Shown: positions 35,101 to 43,499 of the stretch, one piece after another | Layout of the letters: the number at the start of each line of letters is the position of its first letter | Position numbering within the stretch: the first letter of the stretch is position 1 | NCBI RefSeq assembly: GCF_019711535.1 | Contig: NZ_JAIGNP010000001.1 | Location: 1-64,000, forward strand | Direction of reading: 5' to 3' | From: Qipengyuania aestuarii | GTDB lineage: Bacteria; Pseudomonadota; Alphaproteobacteria; Sphingomonadales; Sphingomonadaceae | DNA: 64,000 nucleotides | Notes under the pieces: generated by a model | The model's input: only the letters and a program-made list of their open reading frames with translations | Database searches by the model: none | What the model was told of the DNA's origin: nothing | Program-made: the position numbers and the translations under genes

Positions 35101-35367
35101 AAGACCAATTTCATCACGAAACAACTCGCCAAGCTACCGCTTCAGTTCCGGATCAACATTCGCGCACAGTTCTATCAGCTGATCAATTCCGTCAAAGCCA
35201 TGTATGATCCTGCGTCGGTCCGCGACCCGCGCGAGCTTGGCCTTTTGAGCGATGACGGGACGCGTCTGCTGCGCCGATCGATAACGGGCGAAGAAGCCGC
35301 GTCCGAGGTCGATCCGGAGGATATCGTGCCCGAAGCTCCCGCCATTCAGGATCAGGAAAGCGAGTGA
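32158..35367 (+). CDS. ydbH: YdbH-like AsmA-superfamily intermembrane lipid-transport protein
   Basis: About 1069 aa. One N-terminal membrane helix (RWFVPALVLAALVVTAILAW, about residues 18-37) is followed by a long periplasmic beta-rich region. In E. coli YdbH (879 aa) and its relatives TamB and YhdP bridge the envelope and carry phospholipids to the outer membrane. The C-terminal region fits the DctA-YdbH domain: YVGELTYEDLSAIANFAFDALRSLDYSQMRVVMNGPLTGEIVTQVRFDGV. The next two genes, ynbE and ydbL, support the call. The N-terminus could also start at GTG 32146. It begins a three-gene operon with a strong terminator at its end. Confidence 0.9.
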   Translation: MDGSEGQFVSQRPRWRKKRWFVPALVLAALVVTAILAWSNRIAIADDFIADQLESNDLPATYTIDRIGGRNQIISDLVIGDPGSPDFTATRVIVQLRHRLGLPVIDKITLVEPRLYGRFVDGTLSFGALDTLLFGESQKDPGLPDIDLAIRDGRGLIESQFGPVGIKLAGSGNVADGFAGTLAAAAPDLSVSDCRGDGVTLYGKLTTASGKPTFRGPLRMTSLACKKAEVLAANLVAEVKLTTNDTLADPAVEARIASDLTQSGQYSAQSIAGTVRAQMRGEDITARYSLASRGVETPQAIAALLTAEGRVLARQNFEMLDIEGDVEGNGLRLGRELDGAFSQLATFGGGTLLEPIVRRVSAALQAQTRGSAIELGLRLRSDKRGVVLSVPQGELRGGGGTRLVSLSRLEYSAAQGRPTRLSGNISTGGPALPRIRGRMERSGRGDALFSLSMAQYEAGGSSLAIPRLSLTRGESGALVFSGNVEATGKLPGGAVDRLALPIDGRWTPDSYFTLWRDCTKVSFRRLRFAQLNIAGPGMTLCPPPGTPMLQYGAGGIQFAAGAPSLDLAGSLGTTPIRLSSGPVGFAYPGVLKARNVDVSLGPVATASRFAVSDIDARIGENIAGTFAGAEIALSSVPMNLKETAGSWDYTDGRVSIADASFRLVDRQSPARFEPLVARGASLTLVDNIIDAVAELRNPQSDRIVTTADIRHNLGTGDGQADLRVAGLQFDDQLQPEDISKLARGVVANALGVIDGTGRIRWTSGGEVKSTGSFSSDDLDFAAAFGPVKGASGTVVFTDLLGLTTAPGQTIRVASVNPGIEVTDGEVQFRLERGELLAVQGGQWPFMGGTLILRDVDLNLGISEERRYVFEIVGLDAAQFIAQMGLDNISATGIFDGTLPIVFDADGNGRIEEGILVSRDPGGNISYVGELTYEDLSAIANFAFDALRSLDYSQMRVVMNGPLTGEIVTQVRFDGVRQGEDAKTNFITKQLAKLPLQFRINIRAQFYQLINSVKAMYDPASVRDPRELGLLSDDGTRLLRRSITGEEAASEVDPEDIVPEAPAIQDQESE

Positions 35368-35444
35368 ACGCTATGAGGATACCAAAATTGACCGGTGCAA
35401 TCCGGCATGCGAATAGCTTCGCCATGCAGGAAAGAGAAACAGGC

Positions 35445-35624
35445 ATGGGTCACAGAATTCTGGCGGTGAGCATCGGTTCACTTGTTCTGGGGGGCTGTGT
35501 CACTGTGGAAGCACCGACCGAGCCGATCGTGATCGAGCTTAACGTGAACATCCGCCAGGAGGTCATTTATCGTCTCGCGGAAGACGCGGGCAACACGATC
35601 GAAGAGAATGCAGATATTTTCTGA
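35445..35624 (+). CDS. ynbE: YnbE-like outer-membrane lipoprotein
   Basis: 59 aa. The lipobox LVLGGC gives an N-terminal acylated Cys near residue 18. The mature part (EPIVIELNVNIRQEVIYRLAEDAGNTIEENADIF) closely resembles the E. coli YnbE mature region. YnbE docks the C-terminus of YdbH at the outer membrane, completing a continuous beta-sheet bridge. The start at 35445 is chosen for signal-peptide length and a GGAAAGAG site 8 nt away; upstream in-frame starts at 35373 and 35424 exist. The stop overlaps an ATG (TGATG) upstream of ydbL. Confidence 0.88.
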   Translation: MGHRILAVSIGSLVLGGCVTVEAPTEPIVIELNVNIRQEVIYRLAEDAGNTIEENADIF

Positions 35625-35635
35625 TGGGGAACGCA

Positions 35636-36028
35636 ATGAACAGATATGTCATCAAGGCCGCACTTGCGGGATCGGCTTTCGCTGTGGCGCTGGGCGGTGT
35701 CGCAGCGCCGGCCTATGCCCAGCGCGATCCTGCCTATGCTGCGGCCCGTTCTTCCGGCCAGGTCGGCGAGAAGATGGACGGCTATCTGGGGATAGTCGGC
35801 AGCGAGAGCGTCGAACTGCGGCGCATTGTGAACGACATCAACATCAAACGCCGCGCAGTCTATTCGGAGCGTGCCCAGGCGACTAATGCCACGCTCGAGG
35901 AGTATGCCCTTACGGCTGGCTGCCAGGCCATTCTCGCCACCAAACCGGGCGAAAAGTATCAGGCGCCGGATGGGAGCTGGCAAACACGCACAAGCGCAGC
36001 TCCGATGCGCGATTCGCGCTGCCCCTGA
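35636..36028 (+). CDS. ydbL: YdbL-like periplasmic protein (DUF1318)
   Basis: 130 aa. The signal peptide VIKAALAGSAFAVALGGVAAPAYAQ is followed by a DUF1318 domain, with GQVGEKMDGYLGIVGSESVELRRIVNDINIKRRAVYSERAQATNATLEEY. It ends in a Cys-containing tail (SRCP). In E. coli, YdbL acts with YdbH and YnbE and prevents over-assembly of YnbE. ATG at 35636 has GGGGAA 4 nt upstream; the ATG at 35624 overlapping the ynbE stop is an alternative. Confidence 0.87.
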   Translation: MNRYVIKAALAGSAFAVALGGVAAPAYAQRDPAYAAARSSGQVGEKMDGYLGIVGSESVELRRIVNDINIKRRAVYSERAQATNATLEEYALTAGCQAILATKPGEKYQAPDGSWQTRTSAAPMRDSRCP

Positions 36029-36051
36029 TCTGCGCTCCGATAATTTGAAAG

Positions 36052-36087
36052 GCCTCCCCCGGCGACGCGCCGGGTGGAGGCTTTTTT
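36052..36087 (+). terminator. Intrinsic terminator of the ydbH-ynbE-ydbL operon
   Basis: GCCTCC (36052-36057) pairs GGAGGC (36076-36081). Inside, CCCGGCG (36058-36064) pairs CGCCGGG (36068-36074), with loop ACG and one bulged T. TTTTTT follows at 36082-36087. Confidence 0.93.
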
Positions 36088-36121
36088 GTTATATCGAGAG
36101 GCCTCGGCGGGGCTGCCTGTG

Positions 36122-36150
36122 TTGACTCAGGTATAGCCCCCATCTAAGGG
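36122..36150 (+). promoter_or_regulatory. Weak candidate promoter of the Fo operon
   Basis: TTGACT (36122-36127) and TAAGGG (36145-36150) are 17 bp apart in the 125-bp gap ahead of atpI. The -10 box is poor. The sequence after it holds CCCCC/GGGGG hairpins. Kept only because an operon promoter is expected between the terminator at 36087 and atpI. Confidence 0.25.
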
Positions 36151-36212
36151 GGCCGCGCCCTTGGCGGGCAAGTCCCTGCGCGTGCCGCGCAAACCCCTTG
36201 AAGGAGTAAGGC

Positions 36213-36533
36213 ATGAGCGACGACGAGCCCGCACGGAAATCCATCGAGGAGGATGCGCGGATCGATGCGCTGGAAAAGCGGCTTAGTGCCGCCCAGCAGC
36301 GCGAAGAGCAGCGTAACCGCAAGACTGGTTCCGGGGCCGATGCGAATTATCGCAGCGGCAACCGCGTACTGGCCGATTTGCTCGGTGGACTTCTGGGAGG
36401 TTCGGTTATCGGCTATGCCATTGGCTATTTCACCGATACCAACCCTTGGGGTCTGTTGGTCGGCTTGTTCCTCGGAATCATCGTCGCCTTCAGGAATGTT
36501 ATCCGCGCGGCAAACCAGGGCCCCGGCAAGTAA
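36213..36533 (+). CDS. atpI: AtpZ/AtpI family protein
   Basis: 106 aa. The N-terminal half is charged, helical and cytoplasmic (EEDARIDALEKRLSAAQQREEQR). Two membrane helices follow (RVLADLLGGLLGGSVIGYAIGYF and PWGLLVGLFLGIIVAFRNVIRAA). AtpI aids c-ring assembly and, as AtpZ, may form a Mg2+/Ca2+ transporter. AAGGAG lies 7 nt upstream. It heads the Fo operon. Confidence 0.92.
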   Translation: MSDDEPARKSIEEDARIDALEKRLSAAQQREEQRNRKTGSGADANYRSGNRVLADLLGGLLGGSVIGYAIGYFTDTNPWGLLVGLFLGIIVAFRNVIRAANQGPGK

Positions 36534-36587
36534 TCCCACACCGGGGTTGGCGGGGCTTTCGTTACAGGATTTAAGGACTAGAGAGAC

Positions 36588-37376
36588 GTGGCAGCCGAAC
36601 AGGCCAAAGTCGATCCGATGTACCAGTTCACCATCCAGCCGCTTGGCGGCTCGGAAGGCTGGGAGCTGGCCGGATACAATATCGCCTTCACCAACTCAGC
36701 AATGTGGATGCTGATCACCACCGTGGCGTTGTTTGCGTTCATGATCGGCGGCATGAGGCGCGAACTCGTTCCGGGTCGTTGGCAAATGATGGTGGAAAGC
36801 TTCACCGGCTTCATCGACAATATGCTCGAAGCGAACATCGGCAAGGCGGGGCGCAAGTATGTGCCCTACGTCTTCAGCCTGTTCATGTTCATCCTTTTCG
36901 CCAACCTTCTCGGTCTGCTGCCGCTGGGTGTTTTCGGTGTCCATCCGTTCACCTTCACCAGCCATTTCACCGTGACTGGCGTTCTCGCGATCATCAGCTT
37001 CTCGATCGTGCTGCTCGTGGGCTTTTACAAGCATGGGTTGCATTTCTTCTCACTGTTCGTGCCCGAGGGTACGCCGTTGCCGATGATCCCCATCCTCGCG
37101 CCGATCGAATTCATTTCCTTCATGGTTCGCCCTTTCAGCCTCGGCCTGCGTCTTTTCGTGGCAATGATGGCTGGTCACGTGTTGCTCGAAGTCCTGTCGA
37201 GCTTTGTCATCGACGGAACGAATGCCGGCGCAACCTTCGGCCTTGTCGTCGGATTGCCTGCCTTCCTGCTGATGATCGGCATCTGCGCGCTGGAACTGCT
37301 CGTTGCAGGCATCCAGGCCTATGTTTTCGCTCTTTTGACGTCGCTGTACATCAACGACGCCGAGAATCTTCACTAA
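36588..37376 (+). CDS. atpB: ATP synthase Fo subunit a
   Basis: 262 aa. Subunit a forms the proton half-channels beside the c-ring. The essential Arg lies in FMVRPFSLGLRLFVAMMAGHVLLEV; further helices include PLGVFGVHPFTFTSHFTVTGVLAIISFSIVLLVGFYKHG. GTG start at 36588. It is 54 bp after atpI. Confidence 0.97.
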   Translation: MAAEQAKVDPMYQFTIQPLGGSEGWELAGYNIAFTNSAMWMLITTVALFAFMIGGMRRELVPGRWQMMVESFTGFIDNMLEANIGKAGRKYVPYVFSLFMFILFANLLGLLPLGVFGVHPFTFTSHFTVTGVLAIISFSIVLLVGFYKHGLHFFSLFVPEGTPLPMIPILAPIEFISFMVRPFSLGLRLFVAMMAGHVLLEVLSSFVIDGTNAGATFGLVVGLPAFLLMIGICALELLVAGIQAYVFALLTSLYINDAENLH

Positions 37377-37413
37377 GTCTTTAACTATACACGTTTTTCC
37401 AAAGGAGTTTATC

Positions 37414-37641
37414 ATGGAAGTAGAAGCTGCAAAGCTGCTCGGTGCTGGTCTTGCTGCAATCGGTGCAGGCCTTGCGTCGCTCGGTGTCGGCAACGTCTTC
37501 GCCAAGTATCTCGAAGGCGCGCTCCGCAACCCGGGCGCTGCTGACGGTCAGCAGGGACGTCTGTTCATCGGCTTCGCCGCTGCCGAACTTCTCGGCCTGC
37601 TGTCGTTCGTCGTTGCCATGATCCTGATCTTCGTCGCCTAA
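37414..37641 (+). CDS. atpE: ATP synthase Fo subunit c
   Basis: 75 aa. A two-helix hairpin with a glycine-rich first helix (LLGAGLAAIGAGLASLGVGNVF), the polar loop ALRNPGA, and the proton-binding Glu at about residue 58 (FAAAELLGLLSF). A strong AAGGAG site is 7 nt from ATG. It is the most needed Fo subunit, and a perfect hairpin follows it. Confidence 0.97.
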   Translation: MEVEAAKLLGAGLAAIGAGLASLGVGNVFAKYLEGALRNPGAADGQQGRLFIGFAAAELLGLLSFVVAMILIFVA

Positions 37642-37662
37642 CAGCGCGAAATCACGTTTTGA

Positions 37663-37686
37663 GCCGGTCGGGTTTGCCCGACCGGC
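37663..37686 (+). other. Perfect intercistronic hairpin after atpE
   Basis: GCCGGTCGGG (37663-37672), loop TTTG, CCCGACCGGC (37677-37686): 10 perfect pairs with a tetraloop, 21 bp after the atpE stop and ahead of atpF'. There is no T-run after it. It probably slows 3' decay or gives partial termination, helping to make more c than b. Confidence 0.65.
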
Positions 37687-37722
37687 CTTGCATATTCTGT
37701 CACCCGCTTTTCGAGAGCTGCA

Positions 37723-38217
37723 ATGCCCCAGATAGCACAGCTTGCCGAAACATGGTCCAGTCAGGTTTTCTGGCTGCTGGTCTTTTTCGGCGTCACTTTT
37801 TTCGTCATCGGCAAGGGCATGGTGCCCAAGGTGATGGACACCGTTGCCCAGCGTGACGGCCAGATTGCCGCCGACCTCGCCGCTGCTAAGGCTGCGCGCG
37901 ATGCTGCCGACGAGCAGGAAGAAGCCTGGCGGGTGAAGGAAAACGAAAATCGTGCCGCCGCGCAGGCCATCGTCGCCAAGGCGAAGGACGACGCGGCAGC
38001 CAAATCCGCAACCAAACTCAAGGCTGCTCAGACGCGCCTCGACAAGAAGCTGGCAGAAGCCGAGGCTCGGATTGCCGAAGCTCGCACAGCAGCGCTGACC
38101 GAGGTCGAGGCAGTGGCGGTCGAAGCGGCTCAGGACATCGTCAAGACGCTTGCGGGCGTCAAGGTGACCAAGCCTGTCGCAACCAAGGCGGTGAAGGAGC
38201 AGATGGCACATGGCTAA
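37723..38217 (+). CDS. atpF': ATP synthase Fo subunit b' (AtpF')
   Basis: 164 aa. One N-terminal helix (SQVFWLLVFFGVTFFVIGKGMVPKVMDTV) is followed by a long charged, Ala-rich coiled coil reaching to F1 (peripheral stalk). Having two b-type genes (b' then b) is the alphaproteobacterial arrangement. Its stop overlaps atpF by 8 bp. Confidence 0.95.
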   Translation: MPQIAQLAETWSSQVFWLLVFFGVTFFVIGKGMVPKVMDTVAQRDGQIAADLAAAKAARDAADEQEEAWRVKENENRAAAQAIVAKAKDDAAAKSATKLKAAQTRLDKKLAEAEARIAEARTAALTEVEAVAVEAAQDIVKTLAGVKVTKPVATKAVKEQMAHG

Positions 38218-38794
38218 TTCCACGACGGCCCAGGCGCCCGAAGTCTTTGCGACGGATTCGCCCGAAGTCTTCACCGAGGCTGGTCACGGTGGTGCCGGTG
38301 TCCATGCCGAGCCGGAATTGTGGGGTCTTGCGCCCTTTCAGGTCGTCTCGGTGTCGATGCTGGTGCTGTTTGCGATCGCCCTGTTCATCGGCAAGGCCCA
38401 CAAGGGCATTGCGGGCGGTCTGGACAGCAAGATCGCTGCGATCAAGGAACAGCTTGAAGAAGCGAAAGAGCTTCGCGCTGAAGCTGAGGCCTTGCGCAAG
38501 GAATATGCCGACAAGATTGCGAGCGCCGAGAAGGATGCTGAAGCCATGCTCGTGAAGGCGCAGGCTGAGGCTGACAGTCTTCTTGAAAAGGCCGAAGCCG
38601 ATACCAAGGACATGGTCGAACGCCGTAAGCGCATGGCGGAAGACAAGATCGCAGCGGCCGAGCGTGAAGCGGTTCAGGACGTGCGTAATCGTGCCGTTTC
38701 TGCCGCAACCGGCGCGAGCCGCAAGTTGATCGCCGAGAAGCACGATGCGGAGGCCGACAAGGCGCTTACTGACACCGTCATTGCGGGTATCTGA
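38210..38794 (+). CDS. atpF: ATP synthase Fo subunit b (AtpF)
   Basis: 194 aa. An unusual N-terminal 35-residue segment (EVFATDSPEVFTEAGHGGAGVHAEPE) precedes the helix FQVVSVSMLVLFAIALFIGKAHK; a long coiled-coil stalk follows. It heterodimerises with b'. It overlaps atpF' by 8 bp, and the pair ends in a strong terminator. The F1 genes (atpHAGDC) are not here. Confidence 0.96.
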   Translation: MANSTTAQAPEVFATDSPEVFTEAGHGGAGVHAEPELWGLAPFQVVSVSMLVLFAIALFIGKAHKGIAGGLDSKIAAIKEQLEEAKELRAEAEALRKEYADKIASAEKDAEAMLVKAQAEADSLLEKAEADTKDMVERRKRMAEDKIAAAEREAVQDVRNRAVSAATGASRKLIAEKHDAEADKALTDTVIAGI

Positions 38795-38818
38795 GCTCTT
38801 CCTGTAACGGAATGAAGA

Positions 38819-38844
38819 GGGCGGCCTGAAGGTCGCCCTTTTTT
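38819..38844 (+). terminator. Intrinsic terminator of the Fo operon
   Basis: GGGCGGCC (38819-38826), loop TGAA, GGTCGCCC (38831-38838), then TTTTTT (38839-38844). It ends 50 bp after atpF and may also stop the convergent gloB. Confidence 0.92.
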
Positions 38845-38865
38845 GTGCCTATGACGAAGCGCTTT

Positions 38866-39621
38866 TCAGAAACTATCTTTTGCCGCTCGTAGTGCAGCAA
38901 AGGTCTCTGCTGGCTTTTCTCCGCCCCAGCGCGCCTGCATCTCAGGGCTGTCGGCGCGCAGGAAGGGATTGGTCTTCAATTCTCGCTCCAAGCTGGTCGG
39001 GACTGTGGGTTCTCCGCGAGCACGCTTTGCATCGACCTCACGTGCGTAAGCGGCGAGTTCTGGATTCTCTGGATCCGCATGCAGCGCGAACTTCGCGTTC
39101 GCTTGGGTGTACTCGTGTGCGCAATATAGGGTCGTCTCAGGTGGAAGCTGCCTGATGCGATCGAGGCTGTCCCAGAACTGCGTCGGCTCTCCTTCGAACA
39201 TCCTGCCGCAGCCCAGCGCGAATACGCTGTCGCCGACAAAGGCAATGTCGTCTGCGGGCAAATGGAAAGCGACGTGGCCGTTTGTGTGACCCGATACATC
39301 GATCACACGGGCGTCGTGCCGGCCGAGCTTTACGACGTCCCCATGGCTGACCAGAGTGTCGATGGGCGAGAGCTTTTCGACCTCCTGCGGTGCGATTACC
39401 TTGGCCCCCGTCGCCTCGACTATGGCTTTGTTCCCGCCTGCATGATCGGGATGCCAGTGCGTGTTCCAAATATGGCTGATGGTCCATCCTTTAGCCTTGG
39501 CTTGCCGGAGGTACTCGGCACCATCCGGGGTGTCGATGGCGGCGGTCTCTTCGCTGTCGGGATCGTGCAGCAGATATCCGTAATTATCGGACAGGCAGGG
39601 GAACTGGTGGATTTCGAGCAT
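38866..39621 (-). CDS. gloB: Hydroxyacylglutathione hydrolase (glyoxalase II)
   Basis: Splits S-lactoylglutathione to lactate and glutathione in methylglyoxal detoxification. 251 aa, a metallo-beta-lactamase fold. THWHPDH (residues 54-60), SGHTNGHVAFHL and YCAHEYTQANAKFA carry the Zn/Fe ligands. The C-terminal helical domain (RELKTNPFLRADSPEMQARWG) binds glutathione. It is convergent with the Fo operon. Confidence 0.95.
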   Translation of the reverse strand: MLEIHQFPCLSDNYGYLLHDPDSEETAAIDTPDGAEYLRQAKAKGWTISHIWNTHWHPDHAGGNKAIVEATGAKVIAPQEVEKLSPIDTLVSHGDVVKLGRHDARVIDVSGHTNGHVAFHLPADDIAFVGDSVFALGCGRMFEGEPTQFWDSLDRIRQLPPETTLYCAHEYTQANAKFALHADPENPELAAYAREVDAKRARGEPTVPTSLERELKTNPFLRADSPEMQARWGGEKPAETFAALRAAKDSF

Positions 39622-39689
39622 GGGTGTCGGCCGTCCTATCGCATCAAGGCTTGAGGACCGAAGCTAGGCATCCTTCACGGAATAGGAAA

Positions 39690-39719
39690 GGCCCGCCTGC
39701 TCAGATGAGCAAGCGGGCC
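39690..39719 (-). terminator. Terminator of rpsA
   Basis: Stem GGCCCGCCTGCTCA (39690-39703) / TGAGCAAGCGGGCC (39706-39719), 13 pairs and one mismatch, with a 2-nt centre. On the minus strand it is followed by TTTCC. It lies 32 bp after the rpsA stop. Confidence 0.8.
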
Positions 39720-39751
39720 CCGCCTGTTTCCCAGAAGGGAAGGGGAAGAGC

Positions 39752-41455
<1,704 letters not shown>

Positions 41456-41630
41456 GTGTTGTGTAGTCCTAACTTACGTTTGCTACCGGCCACCGGTTGT
41501 CCGGGGTCTTTACCCGTCTCCGCCGCACCATCGCGGTGGCTAACGGGGCAAGAGGGCCGTGATCTCCGCGAGGCCGGGTGCCAGCGCGAAGGTTCCTGCG
41601 AATCCGATCGGTTTTGCGAGAACGGCCGCG

Positions 41631-41659
41631 CGCCTAGTCCAAAGTCGGCCGAAAAGCAA
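41631..41659 (-). promoter_or_regulatory. Candidate rpsA promoter
   Basis: Minus strand: TTGCTT (41654-41659), a 17-bp spacer, TAGGCG (41631-41636). This gives a leader of about 170 nt before rpsA, which could hold S1 autoregulatory structure. Repeat copy B begins only 16 bp upstream of the -35 box. Confidence 0.45.
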
Positions 41660-41674
41660 GGGAATTGCCGGGGC

Positions 41675-41831
41675 GAATCCTACAGGATGGAGCACATGGA
41701 GCACGGTCCAGAGCAGAAAAATCCGCCCCCCCCCCAGGGTGTCGAAATGCCCAGGATTTTCGCGGGTTTGAGAGGGGCTGGGGCGAGCATGGGACCTCGG
41801 CTTGCACACATGCCCCAAAGTAGGAAAGGGG
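41675..41831. repeat. Intergenic repeat, copy B
   Basis: Has the same 37-bp head (41675-41711) and the same 12-bp tail GTAGGAAAGGGG (41820-41831) as copy A at 3734-3877. Between them the copies are unrelated apart from short G-rich patches. A run of 10 C lies at 41726-41735. In both places the repeat lies between two minus-strand genes, with the head next to the start region of the downstream gene (here rpsA). Confidence 0.7.
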
Positions 41832-41846
41832 AAAGGGGCGACCATC

Positions 41847-41882
41847 AAAAGAAAAGACCGGGGAGCGGCCTGGCCCCCGGTC
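41847..41882 (-). terminator. Intrinsic terminator of the SYLF lipoprotein gene
   Basis: Minus strand: GACCGGGG (41875-41882) pairs CCCCGGTC (41856-41863), followed by TTTTCTTTT (41847-41855). It ends 26 bp after the stop. Confidence 0.85.
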
Positions 41883-41907
41883 TCGTCTCACGGTAACGAT
41901 CTGATGA

Positions 41908-42519
41908 TCAGCTGTCGGTATTGGCCGTCATACCGGTTTCCATGTTCTCATCCGAAGCCGAATTCTCGTCCTTCCAGATGCGCATGGCGTCCACGCTGAC
42001 ATCGGCCATCAGGCCTTCTGCGTTGAACACGTAGAGGACCGTCTGGTCGCCAGCGGTCTCGGTCGCTGCATTGGCGTCGGCATTGGCGATAACCAGCGCG
42101 CTTTCGGCACCGATGCTCCATTCGCCGTCATCTTCGAATTCGGCCAGTGCTTCCTGGTTCGGCATCTTGAAGACGTATGACGCTGCCGAAATACCGGCCT
42201 GAAGGCCAATGCTGGCTTCACCCATATTGTAGTAATCGACGACCTGGCCGTTGCGGATCAGCGCGCCTTCGCCGCCTTCGCCGCCCACACCCAGCGCAAC
42301 GGACGTGACATCGGGGAAGACGAGGTAGCTTTCACCGTCCTGGCCGCAGGTCGGCTCGACCTGCTCGCACTGCTGGAGGGCGGCGAGGGCCTTATCGTCG
42401 AGAGTGGCCTCCTCGGTCATCTGGCCCCGTTCTTCAGGTGTCGTTTCCGCTTCGTCCGACGGGTTCGAACCACACGCTGCAAGTGCACCCGCAAGGGCTA
42501 CGATCGATAGAAATCTCAT
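41908..42519 (-). CDS. SYLF-domain (YSC84-like) lipoprotein
   Basis: 203 aa. The lipoprotein signal MRFLSIVALAGALAAC has a lipobox near residue 16. The SYLF lipid-binding domain covers VFPDVTSVALGVGGEGGEGALIRNGQVVDYYNMGEASIGLQAGISAASYVFKMPNQEALAEF and ends VYVFNAEGLMADVSVDAMRIW-like (here LYVFNAEGLMADVSVDAMRIW). Mature ends are acidic. ATG at 42519 is preferred over 42537, because the upstream codons form its AAGGGAAAACC site. It has its own terminator. SYLF proteins bind phosphoinositides in eukaryotes; the bacterial role is unknown. Confidence 0.85.
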   Translation of the reverse strand: MRFLSIVALAGALAACGSNPSDEAETTPEERGQMTEEATLDDKALAALQQCEQVEPTCGQDGESYLVFPDVTSVALGVGGEGGEGALIRNGQVVDYYNMGEASIGLQAGISAASYVFKMPNQEALAEFEDDGEWSIGAESALVIANADANAATETAGDQTVLYVFNAEGLMADVSVDAMRIWKDENSASDENMETGMTANTDS

Positions 42520-42606
42520 TGGTTTTCCCTTTCCCATTTAAGGCACAGCCCCAGCTGCCCCAGGGAAGAAAACCTATCGCTGCAATGCATGTTCCGGAAA
42601 GTTTCG

Positions 42607-43233
42607 CTAGGTGGAGGCGGCAGCGCTTTCCACCGCGTGGATCGCGGCGGCGATAGCCTCTTCCTTGCCCAGCGCACTGGTGTCGATCACCATCGCATCG
42701 GGCGCAGGGACCAGCGGGGCCACATCCCGATTGCGGTCACGTTCGTCACGGCGCTGGAGATCATCCTCGATTGCGGCCAGCGTGACCTCCACGCCTCGCT
42801 CCCGCATTTCCAGAAAGCGCCGCCGGGCCCGCGCCTCGACGCTGGCGGTGACGAACAGCTTGGCCTGTGCCTCGGGCGCGATGACCGTACCGATATCGCG
42901 CCCGTCCAGCACGGCACCACCAGCCTGCGTCGCGAAACTGCGCTGGCGATCATACAGCGCCTGGCGGACGGGCGGGTGGATCGAAACCCGGCTTGCAAGT
43001 CCGCCGGTTTCTTCATTCCTGAGATGGGGATCGCCTAGCAGACTGTCGGGAAAGCTGACCGCGGCCAGCGCATCGCCCGCGTCATCGGGATCGCCCCCGT
43101 CGAGAAAGACCTGCCGCCCGACCGCGCGGTAGAGCAGGCCGGTGTCCAGATGTGGCAGCCCGAAATGGGCGGCCAGCGCCTTGGCAATAGTGCCCTTGCC
43201 GGAAGCAGTGGGGCCATCGACGGCGATGATCAT
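42607..43233 (-). CDS. cmk: Cytidylate kinase
   Basis: Phosphorylates CMP and dCMP with ATP. 208 aa. The P-loop is GPTASGKGT (residues 7-15), and YRAVG is the NMP-binding start. The DGRDIGTVIAPEAQAKLFVTASVEARARRR segment is the LID region. It overlaps the CBU_0592-like gene by ATGA (43230-43233). The order aroA-(small protein)-cmk is close to the common aroA-cmk-rpsA block. Confidence 0.96.
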   Translation of the reverse strand: MIIAVDGPTASGKGTIAKALAAHFGLPHLDTGLLYRAVGRQVFLDGGDPDDAGDALAAVSFPDSLLGDPHLRNEETGGLASRVSIHPPVRQALYDRQRSFATQAGGAVLDGRDIGTVIAPEAQAKLFVTASVEARARRRFLEMRERGVEVTLAAIEDDLQRRDERDRNRDVAPLVPAPDAMVIDTSALGKEEAIAAAIHAVESAAAST

Positions 43234-43499
43234 GCTTCGCGCTCCTGTCCCTTGCGCCCGGTGCGAACGGCTTTTGCAATTCCGAAGATGGCTATGGCGG
43301 CCCAGAAACCTTCCAGCACCAGGCTGGGCCAGTTCGTATGGACGATCAGCGATACCGTCAGCAGAGCTGCCCCGGAAAGGTTCGTGCCGTGGAGGATGAA
43401 GGGATTGGGTTCATCCTTGAACGTGAGATAGGCATAGGCGCCGATGATGCAGGCGGTGCCGACGAAGCCGACGAGACTGGCCCAGTCCAGATTGATCAC
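43230..43499 (-). CDS. Small CBU_0592-like membrane protein
   Basis: 89 aa with two or three hydrophobic segments ([54 protein letters not shown]) and a basic C-terminus. It resembles the CBU_0592 family of small membrane proteins, of unknown function. It overlaps aroA by ATGA at its start and cmk by ATGA at its stop, so it is translated as part of that operon. Confidence 0.8.
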   Translation of the reverse strand: MINLDWASLVGFVGTACIIGAYAYLTFKDEPNPFILHGTNLSGAALLTVSLIVHTNWPSLVLEGFWAAIAIFGIAKAVRTGRKGQEREA

